64,000 nucleotides of DNA from Ramlibacter algicola (GTDB taxonomy: Bacteria; Pseudomonadota; Gammaproteobacteria; Burkholderiales; Burkholderiaceae_C). Position 1 is the stretch's first letter. The number at the start of each line of letters is the position of its first letter. Position numbers and translations under genes: made by a program. Shown here piece by piece: positions 28,087-38,496 of the stretch. The stretch covers positions 1,302,001 through 1,366,000 of the forward strand of contig NZ_JAEDAO010000001.1 in the NCBI RefSeq assembly GCF_016641735.1, written 5' to 3'. Under the pieces are notes generated by a model. It saw only the letters and a list, made by a program, of their open reading frames with translations. It was not told the DNA's origin and did not search any database.

Positions 28087-28575
28087 ATGGCGGCACTCGA
28101 CTGGGTGTTCATCGCCGTGCTGCTGGTCTCCTTGCTGCTGGGCCTGCTGCGCGGCCTGGTGTACGAGGTGCTTTCGGTGCTGAGCTGGATCACGGCCTTC
28201 GTGCTGGCACAGTGGCTGGCACCCACCGTCGGCGCGTGGCTGCCGCTGGGCACCAGCAGCGAACCGCTGCACTACGCCGCGGGGTTCGCCGCGGTGTTCG
28301 TGGCGGCGGTGTTCGCGGGTGGCCTGGTGGCCTGGGCGATGCGGCGGCTGGTGGAGGCCGCCGGGCTGCGGCCGGTGGACCGCGCGCTGGGCGCGGCGTT
28401 CGGGCTGGTGCGCGGCACGGTGCTGTTGCTGGCGCTGGCGGTGGTGGTCAACATGACGCCGCTGCGCAGGGATGCGTGGTGGACCGAATCGGTGGGGGCC
28501 GGCGTTTCGACGACGGCGCTCAAGGGATTGAAACCGGTGGTGCCCGAGGAATTCGGGCAGTACCTGCCGGGCTAA
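28087..28575 (+). CDS. cvpA: CvpA-family membrane protein
   Basis: The 162-residue inner-membrane protein with about four hydrophobic segments matches CvpA (colicin V production protein) in length and in the opening LDWVFIAVLLVSLLLGLLRG. CvpA affects envelope homeostasis and colicin V production, with no defined biochemical activity. It is separated from the SPOR gene by three bases and from purF by 16. Confidence 0.92.
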   Translation: MAALDWVFIAVLLVSLLLGLLRGLVYEVLSVLSWITAFVLAQWLAPTVGAWLPLGTSSEPLHYAAGFAAVFVAAVFAGGLVAWAMRRLVEAAGLRPVDRALGAAFGLVRGTVLLLALAVVVNMTPLRRDAWWTESVGAGVSTTALKGLKPVVPEEFGQYLPG

Positions 28576-28591
28576 GGAAGGCGGACAGGCC

Positions 28592-30112
28592 ATGTGTGGA
28601 ATCGTCGGCGTCGTCAGTGGCGCGCCCGTCAACCAGCTGATCTACGACGCGCTGCTGCTGCTGCAGCACCGCGGCCAGGACGCGGCCGGCATCGTCACGC
28701 AGCTGGGCCGCAAGTTCTTCATGCACAAGGCCAAGGGCATGGTGCGCGACGTCTTCCGCACCCGCAACATGCGCGGCCTGCCGGGCAACAGCGGCCTGGG
28801 CCAGGTGCGCTACCCGACAGCCGGCAACGCGTACAACGAGGAAGAGGCGCAGCCGTTCTACGTCAACGCGCCGTTCGGCATCGTGCTGGTGCACAACGGC
28901 AACCTCACCAACGCGCACGCGCTCAAGGCCGAGCTGTTCTCCACCGACCACCGCCACATCAACACCGAGAGCGACTCCGAGGTGCTGCTCAACGTGCTGG
29001 CGCACGAACTGGAGCGCACGACGCGCGGCGTGCAACTGCAGGTGGACGACGTGTTCAACGCCGTGGCCAACGTGCACAAGCGCCTGCGCGGCTCGTACGC
29101 GGTGATCGCGCTACTGGCCGGCCATGGCGTGCTGGCGTTCCGTGACCCGCACGGCATCCGCCCGCTATCGATGGGACGCGGCGCCGACGGCACCGTGATG
29201 GTGGCCAGCGAGACGGTGACGCTGGAAGGCACGGGCCACCAGTTCGAGCGCCACGTCGCGCCGGGCGAGGCGGTGTTCATCGACCTGGCAGGCACGGTGC
29301 ACACGCGCCAGTGCGCGCAGGACCCCAAGCTGCAGCCCTGCATCTTCGAATACGTGTACCTCGCGCGGCCGGACTCGATGCTGGACGGCATCTCGGTGTA
29401 CCAGGCGCGCCTGAACCTGGGCGAGACGCTCGCCAAGCGCGTGATCTCCACCGTGCCGCCCAACGAGATCGACGTCGTGATCCCGATCCCGGAATCCAGC
29501 CGTCCCAGCGCCACGCAGCTCGCGCACCTGCTGGGCCTGCCGTACCGCGAGGCGTTCGTGAAGAACCGCTATGTCGGCCGCACGTTCATCATGCCGGGCC
29601 AGGCGGTGCGCAAGAAGTCGGTGCGCCAGAAGCTCAACGCGATCGCCAGCGAGTTCAGGGGCCGCAACGTGCTGCTGGTGGACGACTCGATCGTGCGCGG
29701 CACCACCAGCCGCGAGATCGTGCAGATGGCGCGCGACGCCGGCGCGAAGAAGGTCTACCTCGCCAGTGCCGCGCCGCCGGTGCGCTACCCGAACGTGTAC
29801 GGCATCGACATGCCGACGGCCAGCGAACTGGTCGCGCATGGCCGCACGGTCGAGGAAGTGCGCGAGATCATCGGCTGCGACGCGCTGATCTACCAGGACG
29901 TCGAGGGCATGAAGCGTGCCGTCGCGGCCGCGCAGGGCGCCGGCTTCACCAGGCTCGACGGCTTCGATGCATCCTGTTTCGACGGCGTGTACGTCACCGG
30001 CGACATCAACCCCGACGACATCGCGAAGATCAACGAAGCGCGCATCGGCCAGGAAGACCCGCTCGACGAGACGTCCGGCCGGCTGGCCTTGCCCAACGCA
30101 CAGGAAGCGTGA
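28592..30112 (+). CDS. purF: Amidophosphoribosyltransferase
   Basis: The 506-residue first enzyme of purine synthesis makes phosphoribosylamine from PRPP and glutamine. The N-terminal glutaminase domain starts MCGIVGVV with Cys2 as nucleophile after Met removal. The PRTase domain has the PRPP-binding motif VLLVDDSIVRGTTS at about 360. Length matches E. coli PurF (505). No PurR operator was identified upstream. Confidence 0.97.
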   Translation: MCGIVGVVSGAPVNQLIYDALLLLQHRGQDAAGIVTQLGRKFFMHKAKGMVRDVFRTRNMRGLPGNSGLGQVRYPTAGNAYNEEEAQPFYVNAPFGIVLVHNGNLTNAHALKAELFSTDHRHINTESDSEVLLNVLAHELERTTRGVQLQVDDVFNAVANVHKRLRGSYAVIALLAGHGVLAFRDPHGIRPLSMGRGADGTVMVASETVTLEGTGHQFERHVAPGEAVFIDLAGTVHTRQCAQDPKLQPCIFEYVYLARPDSMLDGISVYQARLNLGETLAKRVISTVPPNEIDVVIPIPESSRPSATQLAHLLGLPYREAFVKNRYVGRTFIMPGQAVRKKSVRQKLNAIASEFRGRNVLLVDDSIVRGTTSREIVQMARDAGAKKVYLASAAPPVRYPNVYGIDMPTASELVAHGRTVEEVREIIGCDALIYQDVEGMKRAVAAAQGAGFTRLDGFDASCFDGVYVTGDINPDDIAKINEARIGQEDPLDETSGRLALPNAQEA

Positions 30113-30113
30113 C

Positions 30114-31331
30114 GTGATCGAGAAGAAGTCCCTGCCGCCCGGCCTGCACCGCGACACGCTCGCGGTGCGCGCGGGGCTGCCGCCCAGCCAGTGGGGCGAG
30201 AACAGCGAGGCGCTGTACCTCACCAGCGGCTTCGTGCAGCCGGACGCGCAGACCTCGGCCGAGCGCTTCGCCAGCCCGCAGGAGGGCTACACGTACGGTC
30301 GCACGTCGAACCCCACCGTCACCACGTTCGAGCAGCGTTTGGCCGCGATGGAAGGCACGGAGGCCGCCATCGGCACGTCGACCGGCATGGCCGCCATCCT
30401 GCTGCTGGGCATGGGGCTGCTGAAGGCGGGCGACCACGTCGTGTGTTCGCGATCGGTGTTCGGCTCGACGCTCAATCTCTTCGCGAAGGAGTTCGGCAAG
30501 TTCGGCGTCGAGTCCACGTTCGTGTCGCAGACGGACCTGGGCGAGTGGAAGAAGGCGATCCGTCCCAACACCAGGCTGCTGTTCGCCGAGACCCCGACCA
30601 ATCCGCTGACCGAGGTGTGCGACATCAAGGCGCTGGCCGACGTCGCGCATGAAGCGGGGGCGCTGCTCACGGTCGACAACTGCTTCTGCTCGCCTGCGCT
30701 GCAGCGGCCGACGGAACTCGGCGCCGACCTCGTGATGCACTCGGGCACCAAGTACCTGGACGGGCAGGGCCGCGTGATGGCCGGCGCGCTGTGCGGCCCC
30801 GCGAAGTTGATCCACGACGTGTTCGCGCCCATCGTGCGCACGGCCGGCATGACGCTGGCGCCGTTCAACGCGTGGGTGGTGCTCAAGGGGCTGGAGACGC
30901 TGGGCATCCGCATGCGAGCGCAGTGCGCCAATGCGCTCGACGTCGCGCGCTTCCTCGAAGCGCACCCGGGCGTGACGCGCGTGTACTACCCCGGTCTCGC
31001 ATCGCACCAGCAGCATGAGCTCGCCATGCGCCAGCAGTCCGGGCTGGGCGGCGCCGTGCTGTCGTTCGACGTCAAGGGCACGGACCCCGAGTCGCTGCGC
31101 GCCAACGCCTTCCGCGTGATCGACAGCGCTCAGGTCATGAGCATCGCCACCAACCTCGGCGACACCAAGACCATCATCAGCCACTCCGCCACCACTTCGC
31201 ACGGCCGCCTCACCGAGCAGCAGCGCCAGGCGGCCGGCATCGGCCAGGGCCTGGTCCGCCTCGCGGTCGGCCTGGAACACATCGACGACCTGAAGGCCGA
31301 CCTGCTGCGCGGCCTGGACCAGCTCACGTGA
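30114..31331 (+). CDS. metZ: O-succinylhomoserine sulfhydrylase
   Basis: The 405-residue PLP enzyme of the Cys/Met metabolism family makes homocysteine directly from O-succinylhomoserine and sulfide. The PLP lysine is Lys213 in [13 protein letters not shown], and [10 protein letters not shown] near residue 60 is a family block. The downstream position after purF is the usual setting for metZ in betaproteobacteria, and supports MetZ over MetB or MetY. It starts with GTG one base after the purF stop. Confidence 0.92.
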   Translation: MIEKKSLPPGLHRDTLAVRAGLPPSQWGENSEALYLTSGFVQPDAQTSAERFASPQEGYTYGRTSNPTVTTFEQRLAAMEGTEAAIGTSTGMAAILLLGMGLLKAGDHVVCSRSVFGSTLNLFAKEFGKFGVESTFVSQTDLGEWKKAIRPNTRLLFAETPTNPLTEVCDIKALADVAHEAGALLTVDNCFCSPALQRPTELGADLVMHSGTKYLDGQGRVMAGALCGPAKLIHDVFAPIVRTAGMTLAPFNAWVVLKGLETLGIRMRAQCANALDVARFLEAHPGVTRVYYPGLASHQQHELAMRQQSGLGGAVLSFDVKGTDPESLRANAFRVIDSAQVMSIATNLGDTKTIISHSATTSHGRLTEQQRQAAGIGQGLVRLAVGLEHIDDLKADLLRGLDQLT

Positions 31332-32710
31332 CCGTCAGAACCCGCTTCGCCCCGTCGCCGACGGGCTTCATCCATCTCGGCAACATCCGCTCGGCGCTGT
31401 ACCCGTGGGCGTTCGCGCGCTCGCAGGGCGGCACCTTCATCCTGCGCATCGAGGACACCGACCTGGAACGCTCGTCGCAGGCCGCGGTCGACGTCATCCT
31501 CGAAGGCATGGCGTGGCTGGGGCTGGACCACGACGAGGGCCCGTACTACCAGATGCAGCGCATGGACCGCTACAAGCAGGTGCTGCGCGAGATGCAGGAC
31601 AAGGGGCTCGTGTATCCGTGCTACATGAGCGTCGCGGACCTCGACGCGCTGCGCGAGCGGCAGATGGCCAACAAGGAGAAGCCGCGCTACGACGGCACCT
31701 GGCGGCCCGAGCCCGGCAAGCAGCTGCCGCCGGTGCCCGAAGGCGTGCAGCCGGTGCTGCGCTTCCGCAATCCCTCCAATGGCATCGTCGCCTGGGACGA
31801 CAAGGTCAAGGGCCGCATCGAGATCAGCAACGAGGAACTCGACGACCTCGTCATCGCGCGGCCCGACGGCACGCCGACGTACAACTTCTGCGTCGTGGTC
31901 GACGACATCGACATGGGCATCACGCACGTGATCCGCGGCGACGACCACGTGAACAACACGCCGCGCCAGATCAACATGTTCCGCGCGCTCGGCCAGGAGC
32001 CGCCGGTGTTCGCGCACCTGCCCACGGTGCTGAACGAGCGCGGCGAGAAGATGAGCAAGCGCAACGGCGCCAAGCCCGTCACGCAGTTCCGCGACGAGGG
32101 CTTCCTGGCGGACGCGGTGGTGAACTACCTCGCGCGCCTGGGCTGGTCGCACGGCGACGACGAGATCTTCTCGCGCGAGCAGTTCCTGCAGTGGTTCGAC
32201 CTGGACCACCTGGGCAGGAGCGCCGCGCAGTTCGACGAGGCCAAGCTGCGCTGGGTCAATGCCCAGCACCTGAAGGCGATGCCCGATGCGGACCTGGCGC
32301 CGCTGGTGCTGCCGCGCCTGCAGGCGCGCGGCATTGCCGCGGACGAGCGGCTGCCGCGCATCTGCGGGCTGCTCAAGGACCGCTGCGACACCACCATCGC
32401 GCTGGCCGACTGGGTGGCGCGGTTCTACGTGCCCGTGCAGGCCAGCGACGAGGAACGCGCCAAGCACCTCACCGATGGCGTGCGTCCTGCGATCAGCATG
32501 CTCGCGAAGATGCTCGAGACGGTCGCCTGGGAGAAGGGCGCGATTTCGGAGAGCCTGAAGGAAGTGCTGCGTGCCACGGGCCTCAAGATGCCGCAACTGG
32601 CGATGCCGGTGCGCGTGCTGGTGCTCGGCACGGCGCAGACGCCGTCGCTCGACGCCGTGCTCGAGGCGATGCCGAGGGACGTGGTGCTGCAACGCCTCTC
32701 GGCGGCCTGA
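31328..32710 (+). CDS. gltX: Glutamyl-tRNA synthetase
   Basis: The 460-residue class I synthetase has the HIGH-type signature as HLGN (16-19) and the KMSKR motif at 241-245. Length fits the bacterial discriminating GluRS (E. coli 471). The GTG start overlaps the metZ stop by four bases. The gene is followed directly by a tRNA cluster that includes tRNA-Glu, its own substrate. Confidence 0.96.
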   Translation: MTVRTRFAPSPTGFIHLGNIRSALYPWAFARSQGGTFILRIEDTDLERSSQAAVDVILEGMAWLGLDHDEGPYYQMQRMDRYKQVLREMQDKGLVYPCYMSVADLDALRERQMANKEKPRYDGTWRPEPGKQLPPVPEGVQPVLRFRNPSNGIVAWDDKVKGRIEISNEELDDLVIARPDGTPTYNFCVVVDDIDMGITHVIRGDDHVNNTPRQINMFRALGQEPPVFAHLPTVLNERGEKMSKRNGAKPVTQFRDEGFLADAVVNYLARLGWSHGDDEIFSREQFLQWFDLDHLGRSAAQFDEAKLRWVNAQHLKAMPDADLAPLVLPRLQARGIAADERLPRICGLLKDRCDTTIALADWVARFYVPVQASDEERAKHLTDGVRPAISMLAKMLETVAWEKGAISESLKEVLRATGLKMPQLAMPVRVLVLGTAQTPSLDAVLEAMPRDVVLQRLSAA

Positions 32711-32720
32711 AAATCTGTTG

Positions 32721-32726
32721 TAGAAT
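32721..32726 (+). promoter_or_regulatory. Possible -10 element of the tRNA cluster
   Basis: TAGAAT lies 20 bases before tRNA-Ala, in an unusually AT-rich spot just after the gltX stop. A matching -35 hexamer is not clear, so read-through from gltX is also possible. Confidence 0.35.
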
Positions 32727-32745
32727 TCAAGGCTCGGCACCAAGC

Positions 32746-32821
<76 letters not shown>

Positions 32822-32878
32822 GCAAGGTGTCGACGGAAAATTCGGAAGGCGCGCGTAGCACGCCGAGTCCAAGGTTAC

Positions 32879-32954
32879 GACCCTATCGTCTAGAGGCCTA
32901 GGACATCACCCTTTCACGGTGAGTACCGGGGTTCGAATCCCCGTAGGGTCGCCA
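32879..32954 (+). tRNA. tRNA-Glu (TTC)
   Basis: The 76-base cloverleaf has acceptor stem GACCCTA/TAGGGTC, discriminator G and encoded CCA. The anticodon stem TCACC/GGTGA encloses CTTTCAC, giving anticodon TTC. The T-arm is CCGGGGTTCGAATCCCCG-like. Confidence 0.96.
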
Positions 32955-33037
32955 AGATTCCCGGCAACGGGATTTGCGGCAAACAAGTAGCAGGCACTTG
33001 CCTCGGTCATCGCACCCGGGAAACGCCGCACCGACGC

Positions 33038-33114
33038 GGAGTGGTAGTTCAGTTGGTTAGAATACCGGCCTGTCACGCCGGGGGTCGCGGGTTCGAGTCC
33101 CGTCCACTCCGCCA
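33038..33114 (+). tRNA. tRNA-Asp (GTC)
   Basis: The 77-base cloverleaf has acceptor stem GGAGTGG/CCACTCC, discriminator G and encoded CCA. The anticodon stem CCGGC/GCCGG encloses CTGTCAC, giving anticodon GTC. Confidence 0.96.
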
Positions 33115-33121
33115 AGTCTTC

Positions 33122-33158
33122 AAGGGGCCAGTTCGCAAGGACTGGCCCCTTTCCTTTG
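33122..33158 (+). terminator. Intrinsic terminator of the tRNA cluster
   Basis: The perfect 11-base stem AAGGGGCCAGT/ACTGGCCCCTT with an eight-base loop is followed by a T-rich TCCTTTG. It lies eight bases after tRNA-Asp. Confidence 0.85.
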
Positions 33159-33166
33159 CCCCTCGC

Positions 33167-34027
33167 TCAGGGGTCCAGCACCTCGCGCCACTTCTCGCCG
33201 AGCAGGCCATAGCCGTGCTTGTTCGGGTGGATCTCGTTCTCCCAGTCGTTGCTGTTGCCCTTGGTGCCCGGATCGGCGCGCCGCAGCGTGCCGACGGTGT
33301 CGATCACGTGGACGTTGCGCGCCGGGCCGGCGGCGCCCAGCCACAGCTGCCGCAGCCGCTCGATCAGTTCGTCGGCGACCGGGTTCCAGTCGTCCGGGGG
33401 AATGCCATACGCCTTCAGCGCGGGTGCGAGCCAGGGTCCCTTGCCGGCACCTGCGGGCGCGAAGCGGGGCGTCACCTGGTCGTACGTGTGCAGGTAGACC
33501 GGCATGGCCGGGTTCCTGCTGGCGTCGCGCCGCGCCAGCAGCACGTCGAGCACCGCCAGCATGTGCCCGCGGAAGGTCGTCCAGCCTTCCTCGCACACGT
33601 AGCGCGAGGCCGAGGAACCGCTGCCCCACTCGTCCTGGCGCCGCAGCAGGCGCACCTCGCGCTCGTGGTGCGGTTCGACGCCGAGTGCATCGATCAGGTC
33701 GTTGCCGCCGCCGGACATCAGCAGCCCGTCCCACGGCCAGGCCAGTTTGCCGGCCAGCAGCTGGTCGAACGTGGGGTCCGTCACGCGATCGACCATGTGC
33801 GCCAGCGTGCGGCCCGGGTAGCCGCAGTCGACCGCCAGCCGGCGATCCTTCAGCCAGATGCCTTCCAGCACGTTGGTCGTCGCCCACGGCGGGACCGCGC
33901 CGAGCGAAAACCACGAATCGCCCTGCGCCAGGTACACGCGCGAGTAGTTCGTCACCGGCACCTGGTTGCCGTTGCCCGAGCCTGCCCAGGTCGTGGTCGA
34001 GATCACTTCGAGCTTGATGTCCGCCAT
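33167..34027 (-). CDS. SGNH/GDSL-type hydrolase family protein
   Basis: The 286-residue protein has the marks of an SGNH esterase/lipase: GDSWFS with candidate nucleophile Ser38, SGGGNDLIDA as the Asn block, and a C-terminal DWENEIHPNKHGY holding a candidate Asp/His pair. No signal peptide is evident. GGAGGT lies ten bases before the ATG. It faces the tRNA terminator and is divergent from an MFS gene. The substrate (lipid, acetylated sugar or other ester) cannot be predicted. Confidence 0.75.
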   Translation of the reverse strand: MADIKLEVISTTTWAGSGNGNQVPVTNYSRVYLAQGDSWFSLGAVPPWATTNVLEGIWLKDRRLAVDCGYPGRTLAHMVDRVTDPTFDQLLAGKLAWPWDGLLMSGGGNDLIDALGVEPHHEREVRLLRRQDEWGSGSSASRYVCEEGWTTFRGHMLAVLDVLLARRDASRNPAMPVYLHTYDQVTPRFAPAGAGKGPWLAPALKAYGIPPDDWNPVADELIERLRQLWLGAAGPARNVHVIDTVGTLRRADPGTKGNSNDWENEIHPNKHGYGLLGEKWREVLDP

Positions 34028-34183
34028 GCCCGCACCTCCATGCAACGTGGCCGCGAGCGTGCGCGCGCCGGCGCCGGGCGTCCACGGCCGTTTGGAGGAC
34101 GCCGGACCGGACATGGCGGAAATCCGTGGATGGATGGCAGTCCGTCGCTTGGCGGCCAGCACGGCCGCGCCGAGAATCCGGCC

Positions 34184-35416
34184 ATGGACGCGACCCACCC
34201 GACCACAGCCCGCAATTCGGCGGCCACCCAGTGGCTGCTGAACATCGGCCATGCCATCGACCACATGTTCCTGCTCATCTTCGCGACGGCGGTGACCAGC
34301 ATCGCCGGCGAATTCGGCATGGCGCGCTGGGAGGACCTGATGCCCTACGGCGTGGCCGCGTTCTTCTTCTTCGGCATCGGTTCGTTGCCCGCCGGCCGGC
34401 TGGGCGACCACTGGGGCCGCCGCAAGATGATGGTGGTGTTCTTCTTCGGCATGGGTGCCGCGGCGCTGCTGGTCAGCGCCACGCAGTCGCCGTTGCAGAT
34501 GGCGCTGGCGCTGGCGGTGATGGGCTGCTTCGCGTCGATCTACCACCCGGTCGGCATCCCGATGCTGGTGCAGGGTGCGACGCGGCCCGGCTGGACGATC
34601 GGCATCAACGGGCTGGTGGGCAACCTCGGGATCGCGGTGGCTGCCATCACCACCGGCCTGCTCGTGAAGTACCTGGGCTGGCGCATGGCGTTCGCCGTGC
34701 CCGGCGCGTTGTGCATCGCCTTCGGCTGCGCGTTCGCGCTGCTCGCCACGCGCGAGCAGGCGGCCCCGGCCAGAAAGAAGGCCGGCAACGCGGCGCTGCC
34801 GCCCGGCGTCACGCTGGCCAGGCTGCTGCTCGTGATGACCGTCGCGGCCAGCAGCGGCAGCCTGCTGTTCAACTTCTCCACCAACAGCAACTACGAACTG
34901 CTGGCGGACCGGCTGCGCGACATCTCGCAGGACCCCGCGCGCATCGGTGCGCTGCTGGCCGCGGTCTACGCCGCCGCGTCGCTCACGCAACTGGTCGTGG
35001 GACACCTGATCGACCGCGTGCCGCTCAAGGCGCTGTATCTCGGCATCGTCTGCTTCCAGGCGGCCGTGCTCGCCCTGTCGATCGTGTCGCACGGCTGGAT
35101 GTTCTATGCCGTGCAGTTCCTGTTCATGGCCGCGATCTTCGGTGCCATCCCGTTCACCGACGCGATGATCGTGCGCTTCGTCGACGACAGCGCGCGTTCG
35201 CGCGTCTCCGGCATGCGGCTGGCGGTGTCGTTCAGCGCGAGCTCCATCGCGGTCTGGCTGATCGGGCCGGTCGTCAAGCAGGCCGGCTTCGCGGCGCTGC
35301 TCGGGGTGATGACGGCCACCTCGATCCTCACGCTGCTGGTGGTGAGCCAGTTGCCTGCGACGCCGGCGCCCGCGCGGCGCGAGCCGTCGGGGGCGCCGCA
35401 GGGCAAGGCCGCCTGA
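34184..35416 (+). CDS. MFS transporter
   Basis: The 410-residue major facilitator protein has about 12 membrane segments. The loop 2-3 signature is clear as GRLGDHWGRRKMM, and the segment SIYHPVGIPMLV recalls fosmidomycin-resistance (Fsr)-type carriers, but the substrate is uncertain. The start MDATHPTT is the first ATG before the hydrophobic region. It is convergent with the PAS kinase gene. Confidence 0.85.
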   Translation: MDATHPTTARNSAATQWLLNIGHAIDHMFLLIFATAVTSIAGEFGMARWEDLMPYGVAAFFFFGIGSLPAGRLGDHWGRRKMMVVFFFGMGAAALLVSATQSPLQMALALAVMGCFASIYHPVGIPMLVQGATRPGWTIGINGLVGNLGIAVAAITTGLLVKYLGWRMAFAVPGALCIAFGCAFALLATREQAAPARKKAGNAALPPGVTLARLLLVMTVAASSGSLLFNFSTNSNYELLADRLRDISQDPARIGALLAAVYAAASLTQLVVGHLIDRVPLKALYLGIVCFQAAVLALSIVSHGWMFYAVQFLFMAAIFGAIPFTDAMIVRFVDDSARSRVSGMRLAVSFSASSIAVWLIGPVVKQAGFAALLGVMTATSILTLLVVSQLPATPAPARREPSGAPQGKAA

Positions 35417-35424
35417 GCGACGCC

Positions 35425-36873
35425 TCAGGTCGCGAGCGGCAACTCGAAGAAGAACTGCGCGCCGGCGCCTTCGGCTCGACTGCTCGCGCCCACGCGGCCA
35501 CCGTGCAATTCGACGATGCCCTTGGTGATGGCCAGGCCCAGGCCCAGGCCGCCCATCGAGCGCGCGAGGTCCTGCCGCCCCTGCTCGAACGGCTGGAACA
35601 GCTTGGCCAGCAAGTCCGGTGGGAGGCCCGGACCGTCGTCCTCGACTTCGACGATCGCCATCGCGCCATCGCTGCGCAGCCGCACCACCGCGTGGCTGCG
35701 CGCGAACTTCGCGGCGTTGTGCATGTAGTTGGAGAGCCCCTGCGCGATGCGCACCGCGTCGGCGTCGACCAGCAGCGGCTGCCCGGGCAGGTCGGCGTCG
35801 AAGCGGATGCCGCCCTGCGCCGCGGCGAGGCGGTGGTCCGCCACCACCTGCTGCACCAGCTGCACGAGGTCGATGCGGACGCGCTGCAGGTCCATCTTCT
35901 CGCGCGTGATGCGCGCCACGTCCAGCAGTTCGTCGAGCAGGCGGCGCATGTGCGCGACCTGGCGCCCGATCACTTCGCCGACCTTGAGCACCTGCTGCGT
36001 GTCGCCGGACGTGCGCTTGAGGATCTCGCCGCCGGTCGCGATCGGCGACAGCGGGTTGCGCAACTCGTGCGCGAGCGCCGCGATGAATTCGTCCTTGCGC
36101 AGCGCCGCCGCGCGCAGCTCGCGCAGCGCCACTTCGCGCAGCCCTTCGGCGAGCTTGCGGTCGGTGATGTCGAAGATCGTCCCGGCGTGGCCGCGGAACT
36201 CGCCGTCGGGCGTGAAGCGCGGCTCGCCCGCGTCGATCACCCAGCGGTAGCTGCCGTCGGCGGCACGCAGCCGGCATTCGAAGCGAAAGCCCGCCCGGTC
36301 CTCCTGCGCGCGGCGGAACGCTTCCTGCGCCCGGTGGCGGTCGTCGGGGTGGGTGGCGTCCAGCCAGCCCCAGCCCAACCCCTGGTCATCGGACTGCCCG
36401 GTCGCCTGGTACCACTGGCGCGAGACGAACGTCGTCGCCCCCGCCGCATCGCTCACCCAGATGATCGTGGGGATCGTGTTGGCGACGTCGGTGAACCACT
36501 CCTGCTGGCGCCGCAGCCGGTCCGCAGCCGACCTGGTGTCGGTGATGTCGAACGAGCAGCCGATGTAGCCGGCGAACGCGCCGTCCTGGAAGTGCGGCAG
36601 CCCGACCGAATGCAGCCAGCGGTACTGGCCGTCGTGGCGCCGCATGCGCACTTCGGCGTCGAAGCGTGACTGGCTGGCCCACGCCTGTTCGTACGCACGC
36701 AGGTAGTCGCCGGAGTCGGGGTGCAGCAGGCCGGTCCAGCCCATGCCCAGCAGGGCATCGCGTGCGCACCCGCAGAAGCGCACGTACTCCTCGTTCAGGA
36801 ACACCATGCCGGTGGCGTCGTTCTGCCACATGAGCACCGGGGCACTGTCGGCGAGCTGGTAGAAGCGCTGCAT
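35425..36873 (-). CDS. Soluble PAS-PAS histidine kinase (orphan)
   Basis: The 482-residue kinase lacks membrane segments. Two PAS/PAC units occupy about 1-125 and 130-255, followed by HisKA with LAHELRNPLSP (phospho-His near 275) and an ATPase with DDGPGL and GGLGLGL. There is no adjacent response regulator; its nearest neighbours are two MFS transporters. It may signal to a regulator elsewhere. PAS ligand (haem, flavin or none) cannot be told by eye. Confidence 0.9.
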   Translation of the reverse strand: MQRFYQLADSAPVLMWQNDATGMVFLNEEYVRFCGCARDALLGMGWTGLLHPDSGDYLRAYEQAWASQSRFDAEVRMRRHDGQYRWLHSVGLPHFQDGAFAGYIGCSFDITDTRSAADRLRRQQEWFTDVANTIPTIIWVSDAAGATTFVSRQWYQATGQSDDQGLGWGWLDATHPDDRHRAQEAFRRAQEDRAGFRFECRLRAADGSYRWVIDAGEPRFTPDGEFRGHAGTIFDITDRKLAEGLREVALRELRAAALRKDEFIAALAHELRNPLSPIATGGEILKRTSGDTQQVLKVGEVIGRQVAHMRRLLDELLDVARITREKMDLQRVRIDLVQLVQQVVADHRLAAAQGGIRFDADLPGQPLLVDADAVRIAQGLSNYMHNAAKFARSHAVVRLRSDGAMAIVEVEDDGPGLPPDLLAKLFQPFEQGRQDLARSMGGLGLGLAITKGIVELHGGRVGASSRAEGAGAQFFFELPLAT

Positions 36874-36940
36874 GGTCGACCGGGGTCGGGCCAGCGTAGC
36901 ACGGCTGAGCCAGCGCCAGTGCTGCCAGGTGTGACGCGCC

Positions 36941-38344
36941 TCAGTGGCGCGTCGTGCGGATCCGCAGGGCGCTGAACACCGCGGCGACGGCCGCCAGCCC
37001 TGCGGCGAGCGACAGCGCCATCGACGCGCCGCCGTGCTCGCGCGCGCTCGTGATCGCGTAGACCAGCGCCAGCAGCGCGGCGCCGGTGGACTGCCCGGTG
37101 AGGCGCGCGGTCCCCAGCATGCCGCTCGCGGCGCCGGCGCGCTGGGGCGGCGCGCTGGTGATGATCGTGTGGTTGTTGGGCGACTGGAACAGCCCGAAGC
37201 CGATGCCGCACAGCGCCAGGCGCCACCACGCCTGTTGCGGCGACGAACCGGCTGCCGTGATCGCCATCAGTGCCAGGCCGGACGCGAGGATGGCGAGCCC
37301 GAGCGCGCCGAGCAGCCCGTCATGCCAGCGGCCGATCATCCGGCCCGCCTGCATCGCGGCGACGATGACGCCCAGCGGCCAGCACGCCATCAGCAGGCCC
37401 GCTTGCGACGGTGCGAGGTTCCAGGCCTCGAGGAACAGGAAGGGCAGGGCGATGGTGGCCGACATCTGCGCCGCGAACGCGCAGACCGACGTCGCCATCG
37501 ACAAGCGGAAGACCGGGATGCGCAGCAGGTCGATCGGCAGCAGCGGATGCGTGCGGCTGCGCTGCCGCCGCACGTGCACGATGCCGACCGCGATGCAGGC
37601 CGCCAGCAACATCGCGCCCCACCGCGCCGCGCCGGCGTCTCCGTCGGAGCCGCGCACGGACGCGCCGAGCAGGTCGGCGCCGAGGAACAGCAGCACGAAC
37701 ATGGAGCCGTTGAGCACGACGTCCAGCGGCGACACCTCCGAAGCTCCCCGGCGCACCTCATTGCACGGCAGCACCCGCCTCCCGAGCAGCACCAGCACGA
37801 TGCCGAGCGGAAGGTTGACGAGGAACAGCCAGGGCCACGACGCAACCGACAGGATGGCCGCCGCGACGACCGGGCCGGCCACCGATGCCGTCGCCACGGT
37901 GATCGAGTTGATCGCGATGCCGCGCCCCAGGTGCTCGGGCGGGTACGTCATCCGCACCAGCGCGGCGTTGACGGCCATGATGCCGGCCGCGCCGGCGCCT
38001 TGCAGGGCGCGTGCGGCAGCGAGCAGCCACAGCGAATCGGCCATCGCGCAGAGCGCCGAGGCGGCCGTGAACACGATCGCGCCGCCGAGGTACACGCGGC
38101 GGTAGGTCCAGCGCTCGCCCAGGTGCGCCAGCGGCAGCAGCAGCACGAGCGTGGCGAGCTGGTACGCATTGACGACCCAGACGCCGGCGGAGGCGCTCGC
38201 GTGGAAGTCGCGCACCATCCCCGGCAGCGCGAGGTTGACCACGGTCGAGTCGATCACCGACAGCGCGATGCCCAGCAGGATGGTGGCCATCGCGTACCAG
38301 CGTTGCGGGGTGGGCAGGCCGGCGGATGGGGTGGCAGCGGGCAT
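36941..38344 (-). CDS. DHA2-type MFS drug efflux transporter
   Basis: The 467-residue multidrug transporter is of the EmrB/QacA group. The early segment GIALSVIDSTVVNLALPGM is the DHA2 signature, and a 13-14 membrane-segment layout fits the length. No EmrA-type adaptor or TolC homologue is nearby, so it probably works alone in the inner membrane. No adjacent repressor gene is seen. Confidence 0.87.
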   Translation of the reverse strand: MPAATPSAGLPTPQRWYAMATILLGIALSVIDSTVVNLALPGMVRDFHASASAGVWVVNAYQLATLVLLLPLAHLGERWTYRRVYLGGAIVFTAASALCAMADSLWLLAAARALQGAGAAGIMAVNAALVRMTYPPEHLGRGIAINSITVATASVAGPVVAAAILSVASWPWLFLVNLPLGIVLVLLGRRVLPCNEVRRGASEVSPLDVVLNGSMFVLLFLGADLLGASVRGSDGDAGAARWGAMLLAACIAVGIVHVRRQRSRTHPLLPIDLLRIPVFRLSMATSVCAFAAQMSATIALPFLFLEAWNLAPSQAGLLMACWPLGVIVAAMQAGRMIGRWHDGLLGALGLAILASGLALMAITAAGSSPQQAWWRLALCGIGFGLFQSPNNHTIITSAPPQRAGAASGMLGTARLTGQSTGAALLALVYAITSAREHGGASMALSLAAGLAAVAAVFSALRIRTTRH

Positions 38345-38496
38345 CGGGGCGGCAGTATGCCGTGCGTGGCGATGGCAGAGCCGGGGGTTCCTACGCGACC
38401 GTGCGGCGCGTCCGGACACTCCCGCCCACGGATGCGGCCCAAAGTTCCTGCATGCCCGGCCGTTGGTTTCCACGCGTGCGGGCAGGGAGAACAGGA

